The notes below the pieces were generated by a model. That model was not told where the DNA came from and did not search any database. It saw nothing but the letters and a program-made list of their open reading frames with translations. 64,000 nt of DNA, from assembly GCA_016165875.1 (NCBI GenBank), contig JABBOT010000029.1, positions 3,516,774 through 3,580,773 on the forward strand, given 5' to 3'. Positions 36,701 to 51,700 of this stretch are shown here, in pieces (positions within the stretch are counted from its first letter, which is position 1; each line of letters begins with the position of its first letter). The position numbers and the translations under genes were made by a program. This DNA comes from Acanthopleura granulata. Lineage: Eukaryota > Mollusca > Polyplacophora > Chitonida > Chitonidae.

Positions 36701-39700
36701 ATCACAATTAGAGAATTTGGAGCTAATTCACTGGTCAAGAATTGGTCAGATGTAACAAGACTGAATCAGCAGTACAATGCTGGAATATACATCTCACACT
36801 GGTTTGTAACCATGAGCTGTGTTCAGAATAACACCACACTATAGGGTAGCAGCTGTATGTCACATGAGCTGTGCGGCTCTACTGCATGATGCTCTGAGGA
36901 ATCCAAGCTGATGCTGTACAGTCTCGCTGCCAGAATAAAACGTAGAAAGGATACGCGTGTAGGTTGTTGCCTCCATTGGAGACGAGGATGCCGACAGCGT
37001 AAGCGGCGTTGCTGCGCACTTCCTCATCCTCGTCCCTCAGCCCTTTCATGAAGACAGGGTAGAGGACGTCTACCAGGCTGGACGCAGCCGAGCCGCACGC
37101 CTCTACTGTCTCGGCCAGCGTCCCGATTGCGAAGGAACGCTCCGGTACAGAACTCGTCTCTCTCTGGAACAAAGCCCACACAAGCCATTGTACATTACTG
37201 GTACGCAGCTCGATGAAACCTGTATCTGACTGACGGTAACTGACTGCATACAAATGATCAGCGTGCTTATAATGTCAGCAGACTGACAGACAGACTGACA
37301 GACATGTACAGACGGGTATGCCTTGGTCCATTATACCAGTGAGATAACTTCAGTCTTCAATGGTTTCTAATATTGTTTGGGTTATCTCGACTACAAGTGA
37401 ATAGTTTTGTTTATTAATTTTAGATTTATTTATTTATTTATTTGATCGGTGTCTTACGCTGTACTAAAGAATATTTCACTTGTACGATGGCAGCCAGCAT
37501 TATGGTGGGAGGAAACCAGGCAGAGCCTGGGGGAAACCCACAACCATCTGCAGGTTTCTTTTTGTAGGAGTTCAGATGTCAGTGATGATGTGTCAGTGTG
37601 CCAGCCTATGATACATACCAGTTTCCTGAGGAGGTCTGGGAGGAAGTTTGAGAGGATAGGGAGGAAGTTTTGTCCTCCCATGACCCGGGCCATGGCTGGA
37701 AGGATGTCGCCAGCACACTCGATGAGCATCCCATCATACTCGGCCTCTTGATCTGTGTCCTCCCCCTCATCTCCATCCTGACACGAGGTCTGCAAGAAAC
37801 ACATTGTCTGACTGACATATTGATTGACTGATGATTGGTGTTTCACATCAAGCTCGGACACTATGTACCCAGCAGACATATTGATTGACTGATGATTGGT
37901 GTTTCACATCAAGCTCGGACACTATGTACCCAGCAGACATATTGATTGACTGATGATTGGTGTTTCACATCAAGCTTGCACACTATGTGCCCAGCAGACA
38001 GATTGATTGATGGATGATTGGTGTTTCACATCAAGCTTGGACACAATGTCTGCAGCGTACAGATTGATTGACTGATGTTTGGTGTTTCACATCGAGCTTG
38101 GACACAATGTCTGCAGAGTACAGATTGATTGACTGATGATTGGTGTTTCACATCGAGCTTGGACACAATGTCTGCAGAGTACAGATTGACTGACTGATGA
38201 TTGGTGTTTCACATCGAGCTTGGACACAATGTCTGCAGCGTACAGATTGACTGACTGATGATTGGTGTTTCAAATCAAGCTTGCACACTATGTGCCCAGC
38301 AGACAGATTGATTGACGGATGATTGGTGTTTCACATCAAGCTTGGACGCAATGTCTGCAGCAGACAGATTGACTGATTGACAACTGGTGTTTCGCACCAA
38401 GCTTGGACACAATGTCTCCATGCAACAGATTGAATGACTGATGATTGGTGTTTCACATCGAGCTTGGACACAATGTCTACAGCATACAGATTGATTGGCT
38501 GATGATTGATGTCCTCAAAAATTTTGAGGGCAGTCAGATTTATGGGAGGAGGAACGCTGGAAAGACATTTAAATCGTAAAATTTTAGTGCTTTCATCTGC
38601 AACTGAAGTCTTGTAGCAAATGACAATTCACCTTATGTGAGAAGATTTTCTTAACGACTGTGAGTATGGCCTCCACGGTGCCCTCTTGCTCCAGGCACGG
38701 CAGCTTAGCATTGTTTATGACCTCCTCCAACACTTCAAAGGCCGTCATGACAACGATCCGTTCAGGCTCCATCTCAATGATCTCCAGCAGTTTGGGTATT
38801 ATTGTGCTCGTCATGTTCTTTAAGGCTGCAATAACAACAATGATGAAAACTAGAAACAATAAATAAATATTATACTCAGTAGGTCTAGCAATGATTAATC
38901 TATGTCTCACCCAAGGCAGACTGGTTTGTTGGTTTGTTGGAATCAAGGGTGAGTGGACCGGCAGCTCAAGGTTATACATATACATGTACCTCTACATTGA
39001 ACACAATAGGGAAGTTTCGAGTTAAAACGATTTTGTCGTAGAAGGTAAAAAATGTTCAACTGTGTCAAGTGACTGGTCAAAAATGTCAAGCAATTTTGTT
39101 GATTTTAATTTACCGATCACCTGTCTTGCCTTGTTAGGGAGGCACAAACGACCTCTCCTTCAATCAGGAGCTTCTTACATTAAAAAATTTTCCAGCTCCT
39201 CAACTTTTCCTATCGTACCTCTAGTCTAAATAACTTTTTTTGAAAGTTTTTTATTCACCCATGTTATAGTAAATGTAATCAGAAATAGTTGCCTGACATT
39301 TTCGACAGGTCACATGGTACTTTAGGGCTTTTCTTACCTTTAGCAATAAAAGAATTCAATCTTGATACTCCCCTCTTATCTACTTGTACAGTACATGTAG
39401 GATCAACTGCACACACACACACACACACACATGGACGCAGGCAAAAAGAATCCACAGGACTGAGTCTCACAGTATTTTGTCACCTGATATTTCACACTTT
39501 GGCACATAAATTCTATGTCTTTTTTTTTGCAAATTTGTTTTATGGTTTTGTTACATTTTGCCTTCCTTAAATTTGTCACATTTTGTCACAGAATGCACAA
39601 GGGGAAATTATCTCCATTTTGTGACATCCACAAGTACCTTGGCTGTGGGTTTCACTCACTAACATGAACATCTGTGACATGCACAAGTACCTTGGCTGTG

Positions 39701-42700
39701 GGTTTCACTCACTTACATGAGCATCTGTGACATCCACAAGTACCTTGGCTGTGGGTTTCACTCACTTACATGAACATCTGTGACATACACAAGTACCTTG
39801 GCTGTGGGTTTCACTCACTAACATGAACATCTGTGACATACACAAGTACCTTGGCTGTGGGTTTCACTCACTTACATGAGCATCTGTGACATCCACAAGT
39901 ACCTTGGCTGTGGGTTTCACTCACTAACATGAACATCTGTGACATACACAAGTACCTTGGCTGTGGGTTTCACTCACTTACATGAGCATCTGTGACATCC
40001 ACAAGTACCTTGGCTGTGGGTTTCACTCACTAACATGAACATCTGTGACATACACAAGTACCTTGGCTGTATGTTTCACTCACTTACATGAACAATGTAC
40101 CAATTAAATGTTACAACTTGAATTCCAAACTAGAGCCTATAGCCCTGAAATGTATTCTATGATGAATGCTCAGGCTTCTTGCACGTAGATAATTCTGTTG
40201 CCTGACCTTTGTTTATGACCAAGATGCTGTTATAAGTAAATGTATCATAATTTCACACTTTTATCCATCAACTGTCTGTTGTGAAAGATAGTGGGTTTGA
40301 GAATCGCTTTATGAGGAAAGTAAATATTAATTAGTGATAAACATTGGAATCGCTGCTTGCAGGTTGAGGATTTCACCCATATTGACCTTAACGACAACAA
40401 CTTTTCGGTGCTGTGTTTCACGTTCATGGGAACCAACATGACAAACAAGAAACACAAAATTGGTTTCATGGAAGAAAGTTGTGAAAAACATTTTTTTCCA
40501 GTAACATAATTAACTGATATACCATAATTTCCATAGTCTAACTCTAATATTTTAAACAGCATACATGTTTACCCTAAGAATGGAGCCAGTAAGAATTTCA
40601 CTGATATCCAGCCAACATATAGTTTCTCTACTTTTTCTACAAATAATGCTTCAGGTGAGGCATGGTAGCCTATACACAGTGCAGTTATAGATTCCTGCTG
40701 CATGAGACACTGTCAACCCCATTTGAATTGTTAAGAAACACAGGCACTTGGAACCGACCAGGAAAGCAAAATACAATACTACAATATATGATACCCTAGG
40801 ATCACATAATATCCTAAAGGTCTCTCACTCGCCATCTTGGAAGTCACAAAAGCACCATACCTCCCTCTTGTTCATCAGTGATTTGTCAAATCGAACACCA
40901 ATATACATCTGGACAGCTCGAGAAGTGTTTATTCTGAATTTGTGACCATACTTGGGGTCACACTCGCCTAGGATAAGCGTTAATCAGTCCTGGATGATCT
41001 GGACACTGGTCACACCGTCGTCAAACCTTCTCTGGCAAAACATGACAACACTCGGCTACGCCCAAAGGCCTAGCTACTTGTAAGGCTTTTGATTGGTCAG
41101 AAACAAAGACTACAATTTCTGTTCACTTTCTGTTCCACTGAATGTGTGTCAACATGGTGTTGTTCATGGATAGACAGCAGACAGCGTATGACTTAATATC
41201 GGTAGGCCACAATGTTGTCATGTTAGGACACCCTGGGACAGGGAAAAGTTTTCTGGTTGAAAAAATGAACAAAAAATGGTTTGGAAGGTCGAAGGAAGAG
41301 TGTGACAGTCACTGCCTCCACCGCCATTGCTGTCAAGATGTGCTACGGATTTTCTCATCATATATGAGATTAGCACACTTTATTCAACAAGAGATAGTTA
41401 CTTTTCTTATTAAACAATATGCATGCCGTTCTGCATGGCATGTTATACTTGATTCTGACGCTTTACTTACCTGTCAAAATCTTGACATCTATATGGAAAA
41501 AATAATATTACCTACCTTTTGAGAGTTTACAAACAAATTTTATGACAATTTATCCTAGAAATAAAGATCATGCCTTAACTTATTCACCAACCCATATTTA
41601 CAGAATATAAATTGTTCAGTTTATTATTTTTTTGCGGTATTATATTTATTATCTTTTATTTTATTGGCTTATTCTTATAGAACTGCAAAACAGCTTATAA
41701 TTTATTACAGCTAAATACTGCTACCAGTATGTCAAATAATAATAATAATAATAATACTATTTTGTTAGCTCTTGAGAATTTCTTTCCCAACTAATATGAT
41801 GCAAACTGAAGTCAACATGTACAGATCAACAAGTTAAATAAGTTTCACTGGGAAGCGTGCTATCCCAGCACAGTGATCCAGAAGCCTCCCACCAATGCAA
41901 GAATGGGATCGCTGTGAGTTCAAGTCCAGCTCATGCTGGCTTCCTCTCCGGCCGTAAGTGGGAAGGTCTGCCAGCAACCTGCAGATGGTCGTGGGTTTCC
42001 CACAGTTGATTGTATTGATTCATAATTTGTTAAAACCAACCTTTGAACAACAGCCCTTCACACAATGAGCATGTGGTGATTCTGTCAGGTTTTAATTTCA
42101 TATCATAATCAAAATGGTCAGTTTCACTGTAGAAATTAAGAGTTTATACCACATTCAAGTTCTCTGTGAGAAGAAGTCCTCTGACGGTCCATTTGTACAA
42201 TCTTCAAATGGTGTTGGTCTGATTGAGTGTGATTGCAGCATATCTACTGTCTCTGCAACCCCTGAGCTACATGATAACCTGTAGGTGATCTGATGTTGTA
42301 AGAAGTCGATCGGAAGCGATAGGGCCACGTGTACAAATACAACTTTACCCTGAATTAATTAGCAAATTATATGCCTTCATTAAGTTAACAGTTACGGACA
42401 CTGAACTAAAGTTTGATGGTAATCCTATACATATATTTGGCATTTCTTTTCTCAAAAATTTTCAGTTTCCCGATTTTGGCATGAGGATCGACAAATCGTT
42501 CTTCCTAAATTCCATGCAGGCGACTGGCAGGCGATCGATCAGTTCAATTGTCTACTATTTCAAGGCCTGAATCATATAAAAACAAACATTACTGTGAATG
42601 TTACCCAATTGTGAAAAATAAAATATCAGTAAAATCTACATAATATTATCCCTTGAATATCGCACACATATCACAATATAAGAATGTCCATGTCGGCAAG

Positions 42701-45700
42701 TTGTATTTCCCGCAAAAACAGTGGCCTTTATTTCTGACCAATCAAAAGCCTTACAAGTAGCCTTAATGGCATAACCAAGTGTTGTCGAGTTTTGTCAGAG
42801 AACGTTGTTACGTAAAGTTCGACAAGTAGGTGAGAGCAGTGTCCCGTTCGTCCAAGACTGATTAACCGTTATCCCAGGTGAGTCTGACCCAAAGAATGGT
42901 CATGAAATAAGGATAAACATTTCCGGAGTTGTCCAGATGTATACTGGTGTTCGATTTGACAAAATTGGTGAAATATCACCAATGAACAAGAAGCAGATAT
43001 GACATATTGTAGTATTTTATTTTGCTCTACTGGTCGGTTCCACATGCCTGTGTTAAAACCCCATTTCATCTCTAACGGCCCAAATAAACCTAATAAAAAT
43101 CATGTAATAAGCTACGCTGAGTTTTATCAATCTTCTCTTGGCATGCCCTACTTAATGTTCAAGTAACTTCGACTACGAAATGTGATACATTATACAGTCC
43201 CTAAATTCAGTTGTAACCGAATTGTGACTTCTGACGCATTTAAAACAAATTTAAACCTAAACTTTCTTTCAGATAGGTTTTGTCCATGGTAGGTACACAT
43301 GGGTATGGATCTATATCATTCTGGAATATGACATATTTGTTCTAACTTCTTGATTAATGATTTAAGTTGCTTGACATAACCACTTGGTAGTGTTGGCCAA
43401 TTACTAGCCCATCTTAGCTCCAGTCAGTTGATCTGAGATCGGGTCTGGGTATTCCGGGAAAAACTGCAATAAGTACTGATCCAAATCCACTGCTGTACAA
43501 CTGCTACAGATCTTCTATATTCAGCAAAAGAAGAAATATTTATTGAGTGTGGCATCTATTAGACAGATGGATAGACACACAAGCGGAATTTGAAGATGAA
43601 TGCTTTTTTCACGACGGCAGCCAGGTATCAAGCAGGTGTGGGGCCGGGGAAGTTCGAAAGGAGCACAAAAACAAAACAGAAGCGATCGCACCTCTAACGC
43701 TGCATAATTAGTACGAAAATGACACGAAGTCACTTAAAAATTTTTTTTTTATATACACTGATAAAGATTTGTCCTCTGAATCATTTACTTCTCACAATCT
43801 GACAGGTCTGGCACTGTAGCCAGAATGACCCTCACAAAAACAACAAAGTATTCCTGCACGTGGAGGAGAAAAAAAATGAATGTTAAATTGAATTTACTAA
43901 ATTGTTACTTCACATCTCTTAATTATAATACTTTCTAAAAAGAACATGTAACAAAACTGGACACCAGAAAGGTTAAATCTGTGCATCACCTTTAGAACTA
44001 TTTGTTTTTGGTTGTACTTTGGTCAACGACTTCCAGTCTGAGAGTTGGGAAATTGTCATGACTATATAATGCATTGCTATGCATTCGCACAGAATGCATA
44101 AAAAGCAGCTTAATGCTACTCGTGGTTTCAGTGGATTTTCACATACATTACAGTCATACTGTCCAACCCACCTGTTTCTGTTTCTGCTGATTTGTTTTGG
44201 TGATAGACCTTAGCGAGACAGGTGCAGAGCGACCCCACCCCCATTACAGCCCCCTTTCTAACGTTGGAGGCGGGGTAAGACAGCATGCGTAACAGCTGCG
44301 AGAAGCTCTTCTCCAGGTGTGGCATAAACGCTGGCCTGCAAACAAAGGCAAGCCTCAAATCAAGGCATAAATGCTGACCTACAATTCAAAATAAGTCTCC
44401 TATCACAGCATAACACTGGCCTTTGCTTGATGTACTTGATTGGTGTTTTTCGTCATCCTAAGAATATTTCACATATACGATGGCAGCCAGCATTGTGGTG
44501 GGAGGAAACTGGGCTGACACAAAACAGTCTCATATCAATGGTAAACTTATTGTACGTGACCTAAAATGTCGTCCCCAGCTCAGCTGCTTTTTGTGCACAT
44601 TCTGAGAATTTCACTGATCTTAGAAATATATGTGTTGCAATTTGTTGAAATGGCAGAATGATATCATACGGGAAAAGTCAAAGTTTCAAAACTAAATGTA
44701 ATATTTTATGACAGTTATTTGCTGTTCAACATGGACTTTCTGGGTGAAAGTATGTCATTTACTGTAATTAACAAAGCAAAAGCCTTTTCCCAGGCCTGTA
44801 ACATGTTCACTTCCTGCCAAATGTTACCGAAAGTTTCCTGGGAAATGTTTTTTTTTTCTGTTTTGTTTTTGTTTTATTTTTTTTCGCTTTCCGAACAGGA
44901 ATAGAATCAATTGCAGACAGTGTACCCAGAGATCTCTGCGAACTGGATCGAGAATGCAGGCAGAAAACATCGTCAGTCTACAGGTTGATATGAGGTTGTG
45001 AGGGTAGATATTGCCAGATTCAAAGCCGTCAGGCATCCAGGGAAGACTTGAATACATGTACGGACATGTATATGTGAAATTTAAGTAGTCTTTCATAAGG
45101 TTGGCGAAAAGATGCAGAAAAACAGTAACAGACATTTTCAGACATTTTTTGACAGAGTTGGCCCTCTTGAGAAAATGTACTGGCTGCATGATAACGAGCC
45201 TGTAGCCAGTCCAAATACTCACCCAGCATTAGCGGCTAACTCCCCTAATGAGCTACACGCATCCTCCTTTTCATCCAAGTATGCATTCTCTACAGCCACC
45301 CTGTCAAAACACGGAATACAGTATTCAAACATGCTGTCAACAATAAAATACAGCATTCAAACACCCTGTCAAAACACGGAATACAGTATTCAGACATGCT
45401 GTCAACAATAAAATACAGCATTCAAACACCCTGTCAAAACATGGAATACAGTATTCAGACATGCTGTCAACAATAAAATACAGCATTCAAACACCCTGTC
45501 AAAACATGGAATACAGTATTCAAACATGCTGTCAACAATAAAATACAGCATTCAAACACCCTGTCAAAACACGGAATACAGTATTCAGACATGCTGTCAA
45601 CAATAAAATACAGCATTCAAACACCCTGTCAAAACACGGAATACAGTATTCAAACATGCTGTCATGTCAAAACACGGAATACAGTATTCAAACATGCTGT

Positions 45701-48700
45701 CAACAATAAAATACAGCATTCAAACACCCTGTCAAAACACGGAATACAGTATTCAGACATGCTGTCAACAATAAAATACAGCATTCAAACACCCTGTCAA
45801 AACACGGAATACAGTATTCAAACATGCTGTCATGTCAAAACACGGAATACAGTATTCAAACATGCTGTCAACAATAAAATACAGCATTCAAACACCCTGT
45901 CAAAACACGGAATACAGTATTCAAACATGCTGTCAACAATAAAATACAGCATTCAAACACCCTGTCAAAACACGGAATACAGTATTCAGACATGCTGTTA
46001 ACAATAAAATACAGCATTCAAACACCCTGTGAAAACACGGAATACAGTATTCAGACATGCTGTCAACAATAAAATACAGCATTCAAACACCCTGTCAAAA
46101 CACGGAATACAGTATTCAGACATGCTGTCAACAATAAAATACAGCATTCAAACACCCTGTCAAAACACGGAATACAGTATTCAAACATGCTGTCAACAAT
46201 AAAATACAGCATTCAAACACCCTGTCAAAACACGGAATACAGTATTCAGACATGCTGTCAACAATAAAATACAGCATTCAAACACCCTGTCAAAACACGG
46301 AATACAGTATTCAAACATGCTGTCATGTCAAAACACGGAATACAGTATTCAAACATGCTGTCAACAATAAAATACAGCATTCAAACACCCTGTCAAAACA
46401 CGGAATACAGTATTCAGACATGCTGTCAACAATAAAATACAGCATTCAAACACCCTGTCAAAACACGGAATACAGTATTCAGACATGCTGTTAACAATAA
46501 AATACAGCATTCAAACACCCTGTGAAAACACGGAATACAGTATTCAGACATGCTGTCAACAATAAAATACAGCATTCAAACACCCTGTCAAAACACGGAA
46601 TACAGTATTCAGACATGCTGTCAACAATAAAATACAGCATTCAAACACCCTGTCAAAACACGGAATACAGTATTCAAACATGCTGTCAACAATAAAATAC
46701 AGCATTCAAACACCCTGTCAAAACACGGAATACAGTATTCAGACATGCTGTCAACAATAAAATACAGCATTCAAACACCCTGTCAAAACATTGCATCCGT
46801 ACATCGCAACACAGTATTCATTTATCTGACAGGAGCTTTGTGTTAAGCTCAGAAATTTTTCACTTATAAGACAGATGCCAGCATTATTGTATTTGAGGAA
46901 ACCGTGCAAAGAACAAGAAAACTCATGGCCACCTGCCGGTTGCTGGTATTCCAAGCACGCCGGGTAAGGAAGCAGGCACGCATGAGCTGGACTTGAACTC
47001 ACAGCGCACACACTGGTGGTGGGCTCCTGGATCACTGTACTGTACTACCACGCTAATCTCCAGGCCACGGAGGCTCCTTCACAGTGTACAGATCAGACCA
47101 TACACTTACACGCACCGAGTACTGACAGGACTTCATAGGACCACTTAGCACTGGAGCTGAATTAGCAGGAAAGGCCCCAAGACTCACCCTTTGAGGTCGT
47201 CTTCTTCATCTTCACTTTCTTCTGTCATATCCTCACTATCACTTACTTCTGCTTCATTCAACAAGTTATCTATTTTCTTCTTTTCATCTGCTAAATGGGC
47301 CTGTCCAAAACAAAACAAAACATAAAATAACCAATGTTGCTGTAAACACATCTGCATGTGTTTACTGCTTTGCTCACATAGAAACAAAATCAATTTTAAC
47401 TGTATAAAGGGAAGGGATGTTTGTATGTCTGCCGTTCATTTTTTTTTTTCTGCTTGACGTCACATTTGCATTGTCTCACCAAAAATCACAGAGAAGTACA
47501 TGATCAAGCCATTCATTCCAAGAGACTTTGCCTCCCACATATATAGGGTTGGTTAAAATGTTCAAAATAAGCTGGGAATCACAAACCACCTTACAACCTC
47601 GTTTATTATTGTTTAAAATTATATATTCATATAGAGAGTGTCAAAATTTCCACCCCACCTGTACCCCCTCCACTGACATAATGGACTCTATCATCAAATG
47701 GACCATCTGGGGCAGATATTCAGCCACATCAGACTTCAGAATAGTGGACAGGGCAGCAAACAGGCCATATCTGAACAAAGATATCACAATCACCACAAAG
47801 TGCCTGGCACACAGCTGCAGAACAAAGATATTATGTGTTAACAGCATTAAAACAAAACCGCATGAAGAAGTTAAGATTTCACACTAAATTTAGAAGAATA
47901 TCATAAAAACTGAATAACTGTACTTAACCTGAATTTACCTTTGCTTGAACCCGTTTGATTCATCACCCTTATAGAGTCACTTGTGTGCTCTCTATGAACT
48001 TTGATCAATTACTAATCAGAAAAGTTTGGCATCAAAAGTATAATTGTAAGGCATTTATGTGCTTGAAAAAGTGCATTTATACAAACTACAGGTGAATTAC
48101 AAGCATTCTGTTTGTTACAGATAAATAAAACAACTAAATGCACTATGCGTTACGTACACACATCTGCGCAAATCTGGATCATTCACATTCTCTATCAAGT
48201 TCAGCCCCAACTGTATACACTCTCTGGACAAAGGCAGGAAGGCACTGGCACCTACAGTCCGTGCTAACACAGCCAATGTGTCTGCAATCACAACACAAAA
48301 CAATCCTCCAATGTCAGCTGAAAGTTACTTTATATTTATTTATTTGATTGGTGTTTTACGCCACACTCGAGAATATTTCACTTATACCATGGTTGCCAGC
48401 ATTATGGCGGGAGGAAATCGGGAAGGTCCTTGGGGAAACCCACAACCTTCCGCAGGTTACTGGCGGACCTTCCCACGTCAGACTGGACAGGAAGCCAGCG
48501 TGAGTTGGATTCACAGCGACCACATTGGTGAGAGGCACGGGGTCGTAACGCCACACTAGCATGCTAAACCCCTTCGCCACGGAGGCCCCAGTTATTTTTT
48601 ATAATTGGTTTTTAATGCCATGCTCAATTTTTCACCTTTATTACGGCAGCCAGGTACATCGGTTAAGAATGTAAACAAAGCATTTGGGAACTATAGCCTG

Positions 48701-51700
48701 GGTAAGGGACAATCTTTCTGATAATGCCTCAGCCATGCCATTCCACCCTCAGCTGGATTTGAACCGGCAATCCCACTGTTCAAGAGCATGACAACTTCCA
48801 GCGGGAAGTCATTATCACCTTTAGCCAGGAACAGCCATGTCTGATGGACTGTGTTTATGTGGTTAATACATGACTGAGTCAGCAAAGAGCACAACAGTCA
48901 AGTTAATAACTGCAATAATCAAGATATGTAGAGTTTTAAGTTGACCGTTGTTTCACACTCTTGGGCTCCCATGGCCAAGGGGGATATGCTTGGGTAATTC
49001 ATATTATCTAGGATGTAATTTGGACTTTGACACAAGATGAGCCTCAGAAAAATATTCAAAGTGAACTAAAATGTGAAAAGTATGTTCATAAATGTATCAT
49101 GCATGTATCTAGTTTCACTCTTGAGAACAAAATATATCAAGCTTCACTGATTCTGCCTGAAATACTGGGTGTGGGATCAGTGTGGACAGCACACACTTAC
49201 CGATGGCCTGTACCTGTAACTTGAGCATATCCTCTGACTCCGGTTTAGACAGGAACACCTTTAATTCTGCCAACACCTGAGGGAAGTAAGGCTGCATCCC
49301 TTCCTTGGCTGCATTAGCTGTCAACAATCAAGAGAAAGTCTTTAGCCCTTGTGCTGTCCTGACAATACACAGAGCGGTAAATATGGCTTATCAATTAGTA
49401 AATATCCATGTACATTTATTTGGGCAAAGAGATCTCATGGATCTGGTGGTCAGATGTCTCTTGACTGATGTCACATACCCGCTGCTCCTAGAGCACTGAT
49501 GGCCAGTTCCCGCATGCTTGGTTTGACATTGGATCTTAAGACGGTCAACAGATGGTCCATAAGGGTAGGTAAGTAGGGTAAAATACGCTTCCCTGAAATA
49601 CAAAAATAGTTCCAAAAATCAGTAAAGCACAAAGGGTAAAATATACTCCAATTACTCCATGAAATATAAATATGACATTAGATTATTAAAGAAGGTAAAC
49701 AGGGTAAAATACATTTTGGAGAAATCCATGTACGTGCACAGTGCACCTGCCTTACCCAGGTTCTCACAGAACATCTCCAGGGCGTAGTAACACTTGCCGA
49801 TCCCGGTCGGGTTTGTGGCTTCCTCCTGGACGGCCTGGCTGATGTTGCGGTAGATCAGGGGAAGTAACTCGGATGCATACTTGCTTATCTGCGGCTGATG
49901 ATGACAAGCAAACACATACACATTAATCAGACAGCTCCCATCCCGTGTATTCATCGCGACAAGATTTAATTCTTAACAAAGCAAGAATGTAGTTTCTGTT
50001 ATAAAACAGTAACATGTGACAGTCCTATAAATGTTATTACTAACACAGTCTATGTATAGTGCTACAAAATTTATCCTTTCAGAAACTGCACGTAAATTCT
50101 CCTCCTTTTACCTGTAAATAATTACTTGTCCCAATGCACGAAATGTAGAACTGAACTTTATGAATGGATGTGTTCCAGGACAGCCAGTGCTGCAGCTGTG
50201 TGCTGTCCCAAGCAAAATGTGGCTGTCTGGGGGAGGTAGACAGGTATTAATGCAGAGCTCTGGTTTCCGCGCCTCAACATATCACACTGAGGTGCTATGA
50301 GAGATGTTAAATGGCTTCTTCAGATGACAAAGAAAATTGCGGGCATCTAAGACATGTTTGTACCCAACACTAGCTCTGGACAAACTTTCTGTCCCATGAC
50401 TTAGGAAATTCTTCATAGTCACATTTGAATTCATTTTTATTTTAATTTATTTATTAATTTTTTCATTTTACTTCAGTGTTTTTAAATACTACTTGCCAGC
50501 GGGAGTAAGAGAGGTAAAAATAAATGTGCATTGTATTTAATGCTGCACCCAAGCCTCTGGTCTACCTGAAGGTATTCGGAGAACTGGCCAAGAGTAAACA
50601 GAGCTGCGTTCTTCACCCGGTGGTCGCCGTCATTGAGACCTTTGTATACACACTGTAAAACGTCGTTCAAATGCCTGAAACACACCCATCAAGTAGACAT
50701 CCATCACTGTGTGTGCTTCAAATGCACATACCCATGTAACTGGGATTGTACCACACTGCTTTACATTTAACTGTTTATTCTATTAAATCTAACACTCTAA
50801 CATTTATTAATTTGATATGTACATGTATTTGGTCAAATTTTTGACACTAAAATATGATGTGACAGTTGCAAAAATGAGGGGCTAAAACATGAGCAAAGAA
50901 ACTAGAAGGTTGTGTTGCTTACTTGGTGGCAATGTAATCAGCGCACCCCTCAGTTATCACTGCCATGGCTAAGTATGCGGCTTTCCTGTGCTGCCAGTTC
51001 GGGTGGGACAAGGCAGGCTCTACCAGCACCATCTGTAACATACACAAGCAAACATGGTAAACAAGCAAATAGGTGTGTTGTCACATACATGAGCCAGACG
51101 TGCAGACATATCTGACAACAGAAGATGAGGCAAATGTGACGTATCAAGGGATAACAGGGCATGTACCCTGCCTAAAGTCGAGTCCTTGTCCAAGCTGTGC
51201 AGCCTACTGGTCCATCCTGCCTTTGCCATCATGTTGTATGGAATAGCTGGTTATGGAGTACACATGTTTTTCAACAGAACATCGGTGAGTCTACTCTTGA
51301 AAAGGTATACCACTTGGTTTGTTCAGTTTGGTTGGTATTGCCACAATATGAATGGTTAAGATGGCACATATATCAGGATTTTATGAGCACATATATCAGG
51401 ATTTTATGAGTAGATATATCAGGATTGTATGAGCACATATATCAGGATTTTAGGAGTACATATATCAGGATTGTCTGAGCACATATATCAGGTATTTATG
51501 AGCACATATATCAGGATTGTATGAGCACATATATCAGGATTTTATGAGCACATATATCAGGATTTCATGAGCACTTACCACATGAGGAATCACTCTTTCT
51601 GGGGGCAGGTGAAGTGCCATAGTGTCCATAACCTGTGGGTAAAGATAGAGCAAGGTGATATAATTCATCGTTGTGTCATGATTCATCGCAAAAATTGATT

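Larger units (their letters stand above)
40735..43060. mobile_element. 2.3-kb element with inverted arms of about 350 bp
   Basis: The left arm (40735-41110) and right arm (about 42720-43060, inverted) share blocks in order: 'acaggcacttggaaccgacc' with 'acaggcatgtggaaccgacc', 'tttgtcaaatcgaacaccaa', 'tatacatctggaca', 'gataagcgttaatcagtc' and 'acttgtaaggcttttgattg'. The interior holds a PIF1-like helicase fragment and a nested SINE. It sits whole in IPO4 intron w21-w22. Family unknown to me. Confidence 0.82.

Noticed and set aside
41142..41522. Functional helicase gene of 126 codons
   Set aside because: It has only the Walker A part, with a frameshift soon after it, and no later helicase motifs.
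45591..46494. Repeat peptides (SIQTPCQNTEY type) as proteins
   Set aside because: They are translations of the 65-bp intronic array and are interrupted wherever the unit shortens.
48356..48580. SINE-derived ORFs (here and at 6706, 27129, 37449, 60545) as genes
   Set aside because: They translate the SINE core in various frames and recur wherever the element is inserted.
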